Source: Flavobacteriales bacterium
Lineage (GTDB): Bacteria; Bacteroidota; Bacteroidia; Flavobacteriales_D; Sanyastnellaceae
Length of the DNA: 64,000 bases
NCBI GenBank assembly: GCA_027491075.1
Contig: JAIXWX010000010.1
Location: 91,324 to 155,323 of the forward strand
Reading direction: 5' to 3'
The position numbers and the translations under genes are program-made. The notes under the pieces were generated by a model. It was not told the DNA's origin and did no database searches. It saw only the letters and a program-made list of their open reading frames with translations. The stretch's first letter is position 1; every line of letters starts with the position of its first letter. Below are positions 51,139 to 61,189 of the stretch, one piece after another.

Positions 51139-54100
51139 TTATTTTATTATTTGTAACTGAAGTGTTGAAACAGTGCTACCACTTCTCAACTGCACAAAAT
51201 AGTTGCCCGCAGCCAATCCCGATGTGCTAAACATCAAGTTGCTCGAACCAGCGTTGACAATAGGTAGCGTTTGAACCAACTTACCAGAAGCATCCACCAC
51301 TGCCACATTTAAATCTGCAGGAATGGAAGCCATTTCAATTACCACATTGCCACCTTCCTTCACTGGATTTGGATAAATAGAAACTTGCTGTTCGGCAAAT
51401 TCTTCCACTCCAGAAACAAGATTCAAATCCAGTACACCTTCTGATGTATATGGCTGCATTGGATTGGTCAAATCATCCTGGGCATCAGTAATCGTAAATC
51501 CAATGTTTGAAATCTCCACATTCAATATGGAAGTCAAAGAATAAGTAATCTCATACGTGGTGTTGTCTATCCAGGTCTGACTAACTATGCTAAACATACT
51601 GTTGGCCTGAGAGTCTGTAAACTCCACAACAGGGAAAACAGGTATATTCATAGATTCAGAAAAATCAATTGTGACAACCAACGGTGTGGATGTATTAGAA
51701 AGATCATACGCAGCATTGGAAGTATTCAATTCAACCACTTGAGGGTTTTCTGTATCAATTTGTACTCCCACTAAAAAATCATCTGGTGTGACTTCGTTCA
51801 TTCCGAGATCAAATGCGCCGCTAAAATCGGCGTCCGCTGAAGCGATGGTTACGTTCTCATCGATTAAATCAAAGATGGCTCTGAAATTATAAGCATCATC
51901 CCAGCCTGATAAATCCTCATTTAACACCAAGCTTGATAAAGGACTTCCCATGGAGTTGAATTGAACCGTTGGCCAAAGCTCTTGATTCATTTCATCGTCA
52001 AAGGTCAAGTCAATTTCAACAACTGCATCTCCCACAAGAGCATCAAAAAGAACTGTATTTCCAGTGACAAAAGTCGAACTCAGACTAGCTGGTATCATAT
52101 CGACGATAAATGCATTCTCACTAATTCCTGCAAAGGCCTCATTGCCAGATAGATCTTCGCCTCCTTCAAAATAAATGTAGTAGTCGGATTGCTCATCACC
52201 GCTATTCAACACCGTATACGACCATGTATAGGTTTGATCGTTGCTCCAACCTTCTGATTCAAATTGTAAAACACTTCCTTCTGGGTTGTTGGCGGTCCAT
52301 ATCATCATAGGAACTACCGATGTATTCATTGGTTCATCAAAGTTGGCGGAGATTTGAAATGTTTGACCAACGGACGAAAGATTGATAAACGCAGCAGAAA
52401 CCTGAGCGTCATTCATGGCATTTCTCGTATCAATCTGATAAACGTCAGATATAGTCAATCCCACCACCTCGTTGCCGTTGGCATCCGTCGCTGTGCTGAC
52501 TACAAGAGAAACCTCATCGATATCTTGATACTCATCCAATACTGTAAAGAACGCACTGAAGGTAGTTTCATCCAACCAGATACTCATGTCTTCATCGTAA
52601 ACCAAGGTAGTTGACGCGTCGGTATTGGAGAAGTTGACAACCGGTTTAACATTTATATCCATCGGTTCGTCAAAGGAAATCGTAGCCAAGGCTATACCAC
52701 TATCCGCAGCATCATCATTGATGAGCGACTGCTGAGGAGTATACGCAATCACATTTGGATTATGTGTGTCGATTTCAAATAACTGATTAAATGCAGGTAT
52801 AACGGAGTTGTTATCGATGTCTTTTGCATCATTTACTCGAAGCACTATATTGTTCTGTTGAATATTCGCATCCACTATAGTATATGTTAAAACATAGTGT
52901 TTGCTATCCGTCCAAGTACCACCTTGCAGTGATAGAGAGGTGAGTGGATTGTCTTCAGTAAACGTATAAGTTGGAATAAACGACTGATCCATTTCCTCTG
53001 TGAACTCTAAGGTTATGTTTACGACAGAGCCTACATCGCTATCGTTAATCAATGTTTTGTCTGCAGAAATACTCACGATATGAGGAATATCTGCCTCCAT
53101 GATTGCGTCTGCCTTATTGAATGATTGAGGGCCTACCACCTGTCCAACAACTCGACCTGGTATATCATCTTGCGGAGGATGAAGACCTCCAAATATGCGT
53201 GATAAAGAACACTGATCAGAGGCATCGGTATACTTTGCCCATTGCAGTCTTGTTTCCACGGAGGGACCAGGACTTGCGCGAAGGTAGGTTCCTTGCGCTG
53301 CGACAAACTCGCCCATTCCACCAGGATAGTATTCACTGCCGGTAATTCTTTTCATGACTTCCGCTCCAGTTCTTGAATAAGTGCTGTGACCTGAATAATA
53401 TCCAGCAAATGGAGGTGTCACGAATGTTTTTACTTGGAATGTCCACCAGTTTTCTCCAAGAATCCAACCTACACCGTCAAGTCCTGTTGCTTCTACTGGA
53501 CCTCTAAACGTGTAAAGTTTTATTTTTCCCACGTGCTGATTATTTGCCCCCGCCAATGGATCTCCAAGCTCCACCGTTTCAATAAATCCTGGAACGAGAG
53601 GAATACCACCTGGATGATAATTGGATTTACTCATGTCTGAGCACTGACCTTTAGAACACATGTATCGGATGGCATAGATTGGACGAGTGTAGTCGTAGTA
53701 CCCTTTTGTACCCCAACAAGCGATAGCAGCATCATGAATGCCTCCTCCAAGAGCGAAATACGTTCTCACATCCCATTCCAAATCACTAAGTATTTCCCCT
53801 TGACCTTCCCATTTTTTCAATAGCATCGGGTGACGCGTTACTTGATTTGCAATCTTAAACCAATGGCCAGGAGGTGTTTCCGATTGCGGTCCATCAGCCC
53901 AATATTCAGACAATACTCTGGTGTAATCTGCACGAGGAACAATTTGTTCCTCATAAGGAAGACCGGTTATAGGATTTACCGAATAACCAGGACCACTATC
54001 TCCACCATCAAAAATTTCATAGAACTCTTTGTACTCTTCAAAGGTAGTTGGAAGCAAGGCAGGGTCTACATTACCGATACTATTAGGAGAGATATCCTTT

Positions 54101-55032
54101 GTGACTCCGTCGGCGGTATCATGCATGCTGTGCCATATAATATTGGCCACAAAGCCCCATCTAAAAAAGTCCTGATCATACTGATATTCCACTTGTGAAA
54201 GCGTGTCAATGTATGGGGGATGTCCAGGATCTAAATAAACGTTCCAATTAAAACCATCGCGTTGTTTCACGACTTTCTGTTCCTCCGTTAGCGCAAAAGG
54301 TATAACATTGCCCCATTCGTGAGACAATGCTTGTTGCGCTCCTGCTGGAAGAGGTATTCCCCCTTGATCAAACGCCACATCCAATGCAAGTTGTTGCCAT
54401 CTATTCGCATCATAACATTGTGGATTACCTGGTATTTGGGGAGCAAAGTCTCCATTGACCGGTAAATAATACAAAGGAGCGTAGTTGAACTGCTGACTGG
54501 ATCCATCTTGAAGTGCAAATTGTTGCATGCGCATCGCGATATAATTTCCGAGTTTAGCAGGATCTCCGTCGCTATAATCAATAGAAGTAACGTCTGTTGG
54601 ATATCCCAATTCACTCATCAAATCATTGCAATATCCGATCATGAATAAGTTCCAGTTATTTTGCGGAGCGTTATTGTATCTATGAAAGAGGTAGCGATAC
54701 ATGGCATAACTCATTGCCTTTTCCTGTGCTGCTTGTCTGTCTTCTGGAATCATTGCCCCGTCAAACGGACAAGTAAAGTTACCCCATGTTTTACCTAAGA
54801 AAAATGGAGAAGCATCGTCATCATAAACGGCCCAACAATCATACATCAATACAGACGCATGAAATAGATTACGTGCTTGAACGGTTGGTCTAGCTCTATC
54901 CTTACGAATACAGTTTAATTGAACTTCGTTCCATTTCATGGCAACGGAAGACTCCTGTGACCATGAAAACTGAGCACTGAACGTCAGAAATGCTAGTAAT
55001 AAAAGGACCGATCTTTTTGTAAAAATCACCAT
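51139..55032 (-). CDS. Exported vanadium haloperoxidase / PAP2-superfamily protein with T9SS sorting domain
   Basis: The protein has 1297 residues. A signal peptide (1-25) precedes an N-terminal catalytic region (about 30-630) with the three vanadate/phosphate-site motifs of the superfamily: K443-x6-R450-P451 (KGYYDYTRP), S547-G-H549 and SR(611-612)-x5-H618-x3-D622. Five Ig-like repeats follow (about 645-1200), each with a motif like EPMDINVKPVVNF. The end has the type A sorting domain: SIYPNPVKEGGNVVIEMAS, then GLAAGNYFVQLRSG. So it is exported by the type IX system and anchored or released at the surface. Whether it oxidises halides or acts as a phosphatase cannot be told from these motifs. 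Confidence 0.9.
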   Translation of the reverse strand: MVIFTKRSVLLLLAFLTFSAQFSWSQESSVAMKWNEVQLNCIRKDRARPTVQARNLFHASVLMYDCWAVYDDDASPFFLGKTWGNFTCPFDGAMIPEDRQAAQEKAMSYAMYRYLFHRYNNAPQNNWNLFMIGYCNDLMSELGYPTDVTSIDYSDGDPAKLGNYIAMRMQQFALQDGSSQQFNYAPLYYLPVNGDFAPQIPGNPQCYDANRWQQLALDVAFDQGGIPLPAGAQQALSHEWGNVIPFALTEEQKVVKQRDGFNWNVYLDPGHPPYIDTLSQVEYQYDQDFFRWGFVANIIWHSMHDTADGVTKDISPNSIGNVDPALLPTTFEEYKEFYEIFDGGDSGPGYSVNPITGLPYEEQIVPRADYTRVLSEYWADGPQSETPPGHWFKIANQVTRHPMLLKKWEGQGEILSDLEWDVRTYFALGGGIHDAAIACWGTKGYYDYTRPIYAIRYMCSKGQCSDMSKSNYHPGGIPLVPGFIETVELGDPLAGANNQHVGKIKLYTFRGPVEATGLDGVGWILGENWWTFQVKTFVTPPFAGYYSGHSTYSRTGAEVMKRITGSEYYPGGMGEFVAAQGTYLRASPGPSVETRLQWAKYTDASDQCSLSRIFGGLHPPQDDIPGRVVGQVVGPQSFNKADAIMEADIPHIVSISADKTLINDSDVGSVVNITLEFTEEMDQSFIPTYTFTEDNPLTSLSLQGGTWTDSKHYVLTYTIVDANIQQNNIVLRVNDAKDIDNNSVIPAFNQLFEIDTHNPNVIAYTPQQSLINDDAADSGIALATISFDEPMDINVKPVVNFSNTDASTTLVYDEDMSIWLDETTFSAFFTVLDEYQDIDEVSLVVSTATDANGNEVVGLTISDVYQIDTRNAMNDAQVSAAFINLSSVGQTFQISANFDEPMNTSVVPMMIWTANNPEGSVLQFESEGWSNDQTYTWSYTVLNSGDEQSDYYIYFEGGEDLSGNEAFAGISENAFIVDMIPASLSSTFVTGNTVLFDALVGDAVVEIDLTFDDEMNQELWPTVQFNSMGSPLSSLVLNEDLSGWDDAYNFRAIFDLIDENVTIASADADFSGAFDLGMNEVTPDDFLVGVQIDTENPQVVELNTSNAAYDLSNTSTPLVVTIDFSESMNIPVFPVVEFTDSQANSMFSIVSQTWIDNTTYEITYSLTSILNVEISNIGFTITDAQDDLTNPMQPYTSEGVLDLNLVSGVEEFAEQQVSIYPNPVKEGGNVVIEMASIPADLNVAVVDASGKLVQTLPIVNAGSSNLMFSTSGLAAGNYFVQLRSGSTVSTLQLQIIK

Positions 55033-55105
55033 GTTGCTTGGTTTTAGGTTTTGTTAGCTGCGATAAATCATCGATGAATTTTAACATTTCTTCGATGAAC
55101 CCATA

Positions 55106-55113
55106 CAAATATA
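55106..55113 (-). promoter_or_regulatory. -7 element of the vanadium-phosphatase-like gene
   Basis: TATATTTG on the minus strand, an exact -7 match. The expected leader is about 68 nt and contains short palindromes (TCATCGATGA). Confidence 0.45.
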
Positions 55114-55239
55114 ACAAAAGGCGCCTAAATTCATAAGCTTTTCACAAAAAAAAGTAAAAAGAAGGACATTGAACTCTGAATCAACTTTTATTGTTTCTAG
55201 CATGCAATCACAAACTAATATTGCGCAAAAATCAAAACC

Positions 55240-56073
55240 ATGAAAAAAATATTCTTTTTGTTATTCAGCCTTGGCTGTTTTTCCAGCTTCGGGCAAACTT
55301 TGAAAACTCCCGCTCCAAGTCCATTACAAACTATCAAGCAAGCGTTTGCTTTGAGTGAAATCACCGTGGAATACTCCCGACCTTCTGCAAAAGGCCGTAC
55401 CGTGTATGGAGATGTTGTTCCTTTTGGTCAAATCTGGAGAACTGGTGCCAACGGTGCCACTATTCTAACATTTGGAGAAGATGTCACCTTCGGAGGTCAA
55501 CCCGTTTCCGCAGGAACGTATGCTCTTTATAGTATCCCCGGGAAGGAATCGTGGGAATTGATGTTGTATAGCGACCTCAAGCTTGGCGGGAATGTAACTG
55601 AGTACAAAAAGGAAAAAGAAGTTAAAAGAATATCTGTTAAACCAGGCAGATTAAATGATAAGGTAGAAACATTCACCATTGCATTTAATGATATTACACC
55701 AACTACTGTAAATATCGAAATCCTATGGGAGAACACCAAAATCACCATCCCAGTGGTAGCAGATATCGATGCCAAAATCATGAAGAATATCGAGTCTGCT
55801 GTTATAAAAGACAATCGTCCCTACTACCAAGCTGCCCGCTACTATTATGACAATGATAAGGATCTGAAGCTCGCATTAGAATGGGTGAATAAGGCAGTGG
55901 ATAACAATCCTCAGGCGTATTGGATACACATGTTAAAAGCCAATATTCAGTCCAAGTCTGGTGATAAAGCAGGAGCAAAAACTACAGCTCAAAAAGTCAT
56001 TGAACTCGCAAAAGCAGACGGAGATGATGCGTATGTGAAGCAGGCTGAGAAATTACTTTCTCAAATAAAATAA
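55240..56073 (+). CDS. Secreted DUF2911 protein
   Basis: The 277-residue protein has a signal peptide (MKKIFFLLFSLGCFSSFGQ) and the DUF2911 domain (about 30-175). Family marks are VEYSRPSAKGRTVYGDVVPF, QIWRTGANGATILTF and SAGTYALYSIPG. The C-terminal 90 residues are helical, with TPR-like repeats (LEWVNKAVDNNPQAYWIHML). Periplasmic or surface location is expected; function is unknown. Its 3' end overlaps the convergent symporter gene by 21 nt. Confidence 0.9.
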   Translation: MKKIFFLLFSLGCFSSFGQTLKTPAPSPLQTIKQAFALSEITVEYSRPSAKGRTVYGDVVPFGQIWRTGANGATILTFGEDVTFGGQPVSAGTYALYSIPGKESWELMLYSDLKLGGNVTEYKKEKEVKRISVKPGRLNDKVETFTIAFNDITPTTVNIEILWENTKITIPVVADIDAKIMKNIESAVIKDNRPYYQAARYYYDNDKDLKLALEWVNKAVDNNPQAYWIHMLKANIQSKSGDKAGAKTTAQKVIELAKADGDDAYVKQAEKLLSQIK

Positions 56074-57741
56074 GCCCTTCACTAAAAAGGAGCATAAAAT
56101 TACAGATAAGCATCCTATCACATTGAACCACAAAAAAGCCATCAGGTCTGTGGTATAGAGATAAATGACGATGCACTCCGATACAACGGCAGCGATGAAC
56201 ACTTCGCTGCCGTTTATTTTTTTGAAATAAAAGGCCACCAGAAAAACGCCAAGAATTGTCCCGTAAAATAGGGAGCCGAGAATATTTACCGCCTCGATAA
56301 GATTTCCCAAACGAGACGCTACCAATGCAGTCACGATGCAGAAAAGTCCCCAAAAAACGGTGAGTCCTCGCGATAAAAAGACGCCTTTAGAATCAGTCCA
56401 GGTATTCGTAGCAAATCTTTTGAAAAAATCTACAACAGAAGTAGATGCAAGGCTATTCAGTCCACTGGCAGCACTACCCATTGAAGCTAAGAAAATAATG
56501 GCCATCAATAGTCCTATCATTCCCATTGGAAATTGATCTAGCACAAAGGAAAGAAAGACATAATTGCTGTCGCTTTCAGCAGCATTGAGGTTCACTTGTC
56601 CTACTAATTTTGCAGCAGCTTCTTGCACACCCAATAGTCGCTGATGCTGATTTTCTACCTCCATTTGCCACTTCAGTTCTTCATTGTCTATTCCACTTGC
56701 TCTTGCCATGTCCAATGAATGCAAGGCCTCTAACTTCGCTTGATGGATGCCATTTGCTTCCAACACCAATGCGTCCATCTCGGCGCCTTTTCCTGCTTCA
56801 TAAACCTCATTCAGAGCCACTTTATTAAAAAAAACAGGTGGTTGATAATATTGATAAAATACAAATACAAAAACTCCAATCAATAGAATGACAAATTGCA
56901 TTGGAATTTTTATTAAGCCATTAAAAAGCAGGCCCATCCTGCTCTCGCGAATACTGCTTCCTGTTAAGTATCTTCCTACTTGAGATTGATCCGTTCCGAA
57001 ATAGGAAAGCTGGAGAAAAAAGCCTCCAATGATACCAGACCAAATATTGTATTTTTCTTTCCAATCGAAATCAGTATTGATGGTATTCATTTTTCCCATG
57101 ATGCCCGCCACATGAAGCGCATCCAGCACTCCTACTTCTTGCGGAAGCAATCGAAAAATCATCCATACGGCAAGAAAAAGTCCTCCGAAGATAACGAGCA
57201 TTTGTAGTAGCTGCGTATGACTCACCGCCTTTGAGCCTCCGTACACTGTGTAAATTATAACGAGCAGGCCATTGAGGATGATCATGTAGTTCAAATCAAC
57301 ATGGAGAATGGTAGCCAGCACTATTGCCGGAGCGTAGATGGTAATGCCCGTCGATAAACCGCGCTGTAACAAAAAGAGGGCTGCGGTGAATGTTCTTGTT
57401 TTTAAGTCAAACCGCGATTCAAGAAATTCATAAGCAGTGTACACATTTAGCTTTTTAAAAGCCGGAACAAAAGTGATACACAATACAATCATTGCTAAGG
57501 GCAAACCGAAATAGAATTGCAGAAATCGCATGCCGTCGGAGAATGCTTGTCCAGGAGCAGAGATAAAAGTAATTGCGCTCGCTTGAGTAGCCATTACCGA
57601 GAGCCCAACGTGGTACCATGGTAATTCTCTATCGGCTAGGAGAAACCCTTGAAGACTCATCACTCCACGACTTTTTCTTAAACCATAAAGAATGATAAGC
57701 ACAATAGTGCTCAGAGCAATGAACCAATCAGCGCTGCTCAT
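56053..57741 (-). CDS. Sodium:solute symporter (SSS family)
   Basis: The 562-residue inner-membrane transporter has the SSS fold with about 13 helices. WYHVGLSVMATQASAITFIS (helix 2) and YTVYGGSKAVSHTQLLQMLV (the GG-x-KAV motif) are characteristic, and FLASMGSAASGLNSLASTSV is the Na-site helix 8. A soluble helical insert of about 95 residues (residues 320-415) stands between helices; it has many Glu, Ala and Leu residues. The start overlaps the PIG-L gene by 14 nt, so the two are co-expressed, and the substrate may be a product of that enzyme. The substrate cannot be identified. Confidence 0.92.
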   Translation of the reverse strand: MSSADWFIALSTIVLIILYGLRKSRGVMSLQGFLLADRELPWYHVGLSVMATQASAITFISAPGQAFSDGMRFLQFYFGLPLAMIVLCITFVPAFKKLNVYTAYEFLESRFDLKTRTFTAALFLLQRGLSTGITIYAPAIVLATILHVDLNYMIILNGLLVIIYTVYGGSKAVSHTQLLQMLVIFGGLFLAVWMIFRLLPQEVGVLDALHVAGIMGKMNTINTDFDWKEKYNIWSGIIGGFFLQLSYFGTDQSQVGRYLTGSSIRESRMGLLFNGLIKIPMQFVILLIGVFVFVFYQYYQPPVFFNKVALNEVYEAGKGAEMDALVLEANGIHQAKLEALHSLDMARASGIDNEELKWQMEVENQHQRLLGVQEAAAKLVGQVNLNAAESDSNYVFLSFVLDQFPMGMIGLLMAIIFLASMGSAASGLNSLASTSVVDFFKRFATNTWTDSKGVFLSRGLTVFWGLFCIVTALVASRLGNLIEAVNILGSLFYGTILGVFLVAFYFKKINGSEVFIAAVVSECIVIYLYTTDLMAFLWFNVIGCLSVILCSFLVKGLFYLRK

Positions 57742-60238
57742 CGTGTCGTGGTAAACAAATCATATTAATCAATAAGCGCATAGCGCCTGGAACGCCTTCT
57801 GGTAGTTGCCGAAACAAAGCCAATCCTGTATAAACGAAATTTCCTTTTCCATAGGGCGCAATGATCGTACTTCCAGAAAACTCTTTATCACCTGGATCAT
57901 TCATTGAAAAAGGAGATGCATATGCACTATCCACGTCAGTAGCAAAATAAATTCCGCGCTCTTGAATCCATCCCTCGAAATCCTGCTGGGTGATTTTATT
58001 CGGATAGTTCAAAACAGGATGTTGAGGGGTTAAAAACCGTACCTCGGCACGCTCATCGGTAACTCTATCACGAGCAATGGTAAATGGATATGGGCCTATT
58101 TTATTCTTCAATGGTCCAACTCTGCTATTTGTATTGTATTGCACCACCACATTACCGCCTTCTTTGATATACCTCATCAATGGTTCATAACAATCTTGCA
58201 GCTCATCCAACGTATTATAGGCTCGAATGCCGAAAACAATGGCTCTATACTTCGATAAGTCCCCTTTGCGGAGCGTTTCCGTAGTAATTTCATCCACCTG
58301 CGTAAACACTTGATTCAAGGACTCTCTCACTTTATCTCCCGCCCCTTCAACGTAGGCAATACTTCCGTCGCAAATCGTAGCATCCAGAAGTGTCAATTTC
58401 ACCTCACAAGGAGTTAAGTAAAACAGGAAGGGAATGTGATCATATTCTATACGTCGCAGCGAAGCATTGTATTGACGTCCGTCTACATTCAAATAGGGTT
58501 TCCAAGTGGCTTGAAGGTTTCTCTCATTGCCGTTGGCAGTCAAATGAACGACAATGGTGACCTGATCCCCCTTTTTCTTTAAATCAAACGCCGATTGCTC
58601 TTGACGTATAAACCAGCCATTCAATGGAGGGCAAATCAACTCTCCTTTCACATTGTTTGTTTGCGCGGTAAGTGTAAGTAGAATTTCCTTTGTTTGCTCT
58701 TCTCCTTTCGAGTGTAGAATCATCTCACTTTCGGAAAGCGAAGAAATAGTTACCGCTGGCAGAATCTCCAGTGGTCTATACACCTCTCCTTTTACAGGAT
58801 CGGTAAACTTGTAAATAATCTCACGGGAAAAATTGAAAACGACACCCTCAATTTCTACTTCAAAAGTGGCCCATGCATTAGCAGGATTGAGCGGTTTGCC
58901 AATGAGATCCACATCTTCCACTTCAAACTCTCCTTTCGTATGTTCCAAGTTCAGCCAGTAGGGATTGGTGTATTCATGATTCTCAGGAATACTAATTTTA
59001 GTCTTGTAAGTACTTAATTTATTCTTTAATAACGGACTTACAATTAGGCTATCTTTTCCTTGCCAAAATGAAATTTTCCTCCATTTCAGTTCTCCTCCAT
59101 TTCTGCATATAGCTTGAACCGTTGCGCTTATCTCATCCCCTGGAACGTAACTGAAATCCGTGGCGCTCACTTCCAACCAAAGACCCGAACATTCCTCGAT
59201 GATTTTCGAAAGCTCTTGTTGCTTTGCACTCTTCCAGTATTTCGAAAAATCATCTTTCGTCTCCAATGAATTCAGCTTCGACCAAATTCTCATTAAAGCA
59301 CTCAACGAAAGTTGAGGAGCCTCAATATCAAATTGAGCAATTACTTTTACTATTTCTTTTTCAATAGATGCCCCTCCAGGGATGCGCTTCCACGATAGAT
59401 CTATGGATTCGAACAAGTCCGTCGTAACATTTTTTCCAAGAAGAAACTTAAAGTACTCCAAATTTTCCCCTCTTTGTCTTGCACTGCCAAAACCTTGGGA
59501 TTTATGCATCGAGCGCGACTCAGAAGCAACCTCGCCATAAGACTTTCCCAACAGCGCATTGTAAGCTCCCACGTCGACCTTCAGTTGATCGGGAGCTGTC
59601 GTATTTGTAGAACCAAAGTTGAAAGTATTCCAAAACAAAGAATTCGCTTGCCATGTCCCAAACACAGAAGCACTGGATGGAAAAGCTAGGGGATCTGCCG
59701 CCAATCTAAAGGCGTCTTCCGCCAATATGGCCGACGCAGTATGGTGTCCATGCCCACCTTCACCTGTTGTTGGAAACCTGCAAATGATGACATCGGGTCT
59801 ATACATGCGAATAACGCGCACGACGTCAGATAGAATACTATCCCTGTTCCACATTTGAAGGGTCTCTTCAGGGTTTTTAGAATATCCAAAATCGTATGCA
59901 CGAGTAAAGAATTGTTCTGCACGATCGATACCGCGTGCTTGAAGCAGCTCGTGGGTTCTGATAAGTCCAAGAGCAACACCTTGTTCGTCTCCAATTAAAT
60001 TCTGTCCTCCGTCACCACGTGTGAGAGAAAGATAACCGGTCCGCAATTTTCGCTCATTGGCCAAATAGGCCAATAATCGTGTATTCTCGTCATCGGGGTG
60101 AGCAGCGATGTATAAAACTGATCCGACCGTTTGAAACTTTTTCAACTTCAACAGAATATCAGCGGCATTCTGAGCCTTTGTTGTGCCAATAAACAAAAAG
60201 AAAAACACGTTGAATAAAACCAATGTCAACACTCTCAT
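57728..60238 (-). CDS. Exported PIG-L/LmbE-family deacetylase with long C-terminal region
   Basis: The 836-residue protein has a signal peptide (1-22). The PIG-L domain spans about 38-270 with the zinc motif AAHPDDEN (His47, Asp50) and GEGGHGHHTAS (His163-His166). Residues 360-620 are beta-rich. The last part (about 640-830; VFGIRAYNTLDELQDCYEPL, YIKEGGNVVVQYNTNSR) resembles the class I amidotransferase-like domain of ThuA-type proteins without an evident catalytic Cys. PIG-L enzymes remove N-acetyl groups from sugars; here the action would be in the periplasm. It precedes the overlapping symporter gene. Confidence 0.87.
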   Translation of the reverse strand: MRVLTLVLFNVFFFLFIGTTKAQNAADILLKLKKFQTVGSVLYIAAHPDDENTRLLAYLANERKLRTGYLSLTRGDGGQNLIGDEQGVALGLIRTHELLQARGIDRAEQFFTRAYDFGYSKNPEETLQMWNRDSILSDVVRVIRMYRPDVIICRFPTTGEGGHGHHTASAILAEDAFRLAADPLAFPSSASVFGTWQANSLFWNTFNFGSTNTTAPDQLKVDVGAYNALLGKSYGEVASESRSMHKSQGFGSARQRGENLEYFKFLLGKNVTTDLFESIDLSWKRIPGGASIEKEIVKVIAQFDIEAPQLSLSALMRIWSKLNSLETKDDFSKYWKSAKQQELSKIIEECSGLWLEVSATDFSYVPGDEISATVQAICRNGGELKWRKISFWQGKDSLIVSPLLKNKLSTYKTKISIPENHEYTNPYWLNLEHTKGEFEVEDVDLIGKPLNPANAWATFEVEIEGVVFNFSREIIYKFTDPVKGEVYRPLEILPAVTISSLSESEMILHSKGEEQTKEILLTLTAQTNNVKGELICPPLNGWFIRQEQSAFDLKKKGDQVTIVVHLTANGNERNLQATWKPYLNVDGRQYNASLRRIEYDHIPFLFYLTPCEVKLTLLDATICDGSIAYVEGAGDKVRESLNQVFTQVDEITTETLRKGDLSKYRAIVFGIRAYNTLDELQDCYEPLMRYIKEGGNVVVQYNTNSRVGPLKNKIGPYPFTIARDRVTDERAEVRFLTPQHPVLNYPNKITQQDFEGWIQERGIYFATDVDSAYASPFSMNDPGDKEFSGSTIIAPYGKGNFVYTGLALFRQLPEGVPGAMRLLINMICLPRHDEQR

Positions 60239-60286
60239 ACCGACAAAACTAATATATTCGCACCTCCAAAGAGAATCTTATTTCCA

Positions 60287-61003
60287 TTGAAAAAGCTCAG
60301 CATACTCATACCTGCCTATAACGAAGAAAAGACAATTACAGTCATACTTGATAAAGTGAAAGATGTAAAACTCATTCATGGCATTGAAAAGGAAATTGTA
60401 ATTGTCAACGACGCAAGTCGTGATCAAACTGCGCAGGTAATACAGAATTACATTACCAACAATCCTGGTTCAAACATTTCATTCTTCTCTCAACCCTTTA
60501 ATCAGGGAAAAGGCGCAGCCATTCACAAAGCTATTGAAATGGCTACGGGAGACTATCTCATCGTTCAGGATGCTGACTTGGAATATGACCCTGAAGAATT
60601 CAACCGATTGATCGAGGTGGTGTTTAAAGCACAAGCAGACGTTGTATACGGCAGTCGCTTTAAGGGAGGTGATGCACACCGCATCCTCTTCTTCTGGCAC
60701 AGCATCGGTAACCAAATACTCACCTTTTTGAGCAATGCTCTGACCAATTTGAATCTTTCAGATATGGAGACATGCTACAAGCTTATACGCGCCGACTTAG
60801 CCAAGGCTTTAGAACTTAAGGAGAAGAGATTTGGTTTTGAACCTGAAGTTACTGCAAAGCTTTCGAGAATTCCTGAGGTAAGAATTTATGAAGTAGGAAT
60901 TTCGTACTTCGGCAGAACGTACGCTGAAGGAAAGAAAATTGGATGGCGAGATGGGTTTCGTGCCATTTGGTGTATTCTAAAATACAATATTTGGGCGAAA
61001 TAA
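60287..61003 (+). CDS. Family 2 glycosyltransferase (DPM1-like)
   Basis: The 238-residue GT2 enzyme is the soluble dolichyl/polyprenyl-phosphate mannose synthase type. It has LSILIPAYNEEKTITVILDK (donor-binding strand), NDASRDQT, QDADLEYDPEEF (the metal-binding DxD is QDADLEY) and YGSRFKGGD. No membrane helices follow. The only plausible start is TTG at 60287: there is no in-frame ATG upstream, and downstream ones would remove the donor site. A TATATTCG sequence at 60253-60260 may be its -7. It is divergent from the PIG-L gene. Confidence 0.88.
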   Translation: MKKLSILIPAYNEEKTITVILDKVKDVKLIHGIEKEIVIVNDASRDQTAQVIQNYITNNPGSNISFFSQPFNQGKGAAIHKAIEMATGDYLIVQDADLEYDPEEFNRLIEVVFKAQADVVYGSRFKGGDAHRILFFWHSIGNQILTFLSNALTNLNLSDMETCYKLIRADLAKALELKEKRFGFEPEVTAKLSRIPEVRIYEVGISYFGRTYAEGKKIGWRDGFRAIWCILKYNIWAK

Positions 61004-61189
61004 TTACCCGAATAACTTTAAAAACCTTCCTGCCTAATAGCGTTGTAAACCTAGGTTTTTCAATCTAAATCCTATATCGACAGAGTAGCTAATCGAGTCG
61101 TTGGTTTTGTTGACAATTTTTTTCATTCCTGCGGGAATCCATTGTTGAACAAGTCGGCGGTTGCCTATTTTCGCCCAAAGCTTTTTTCA

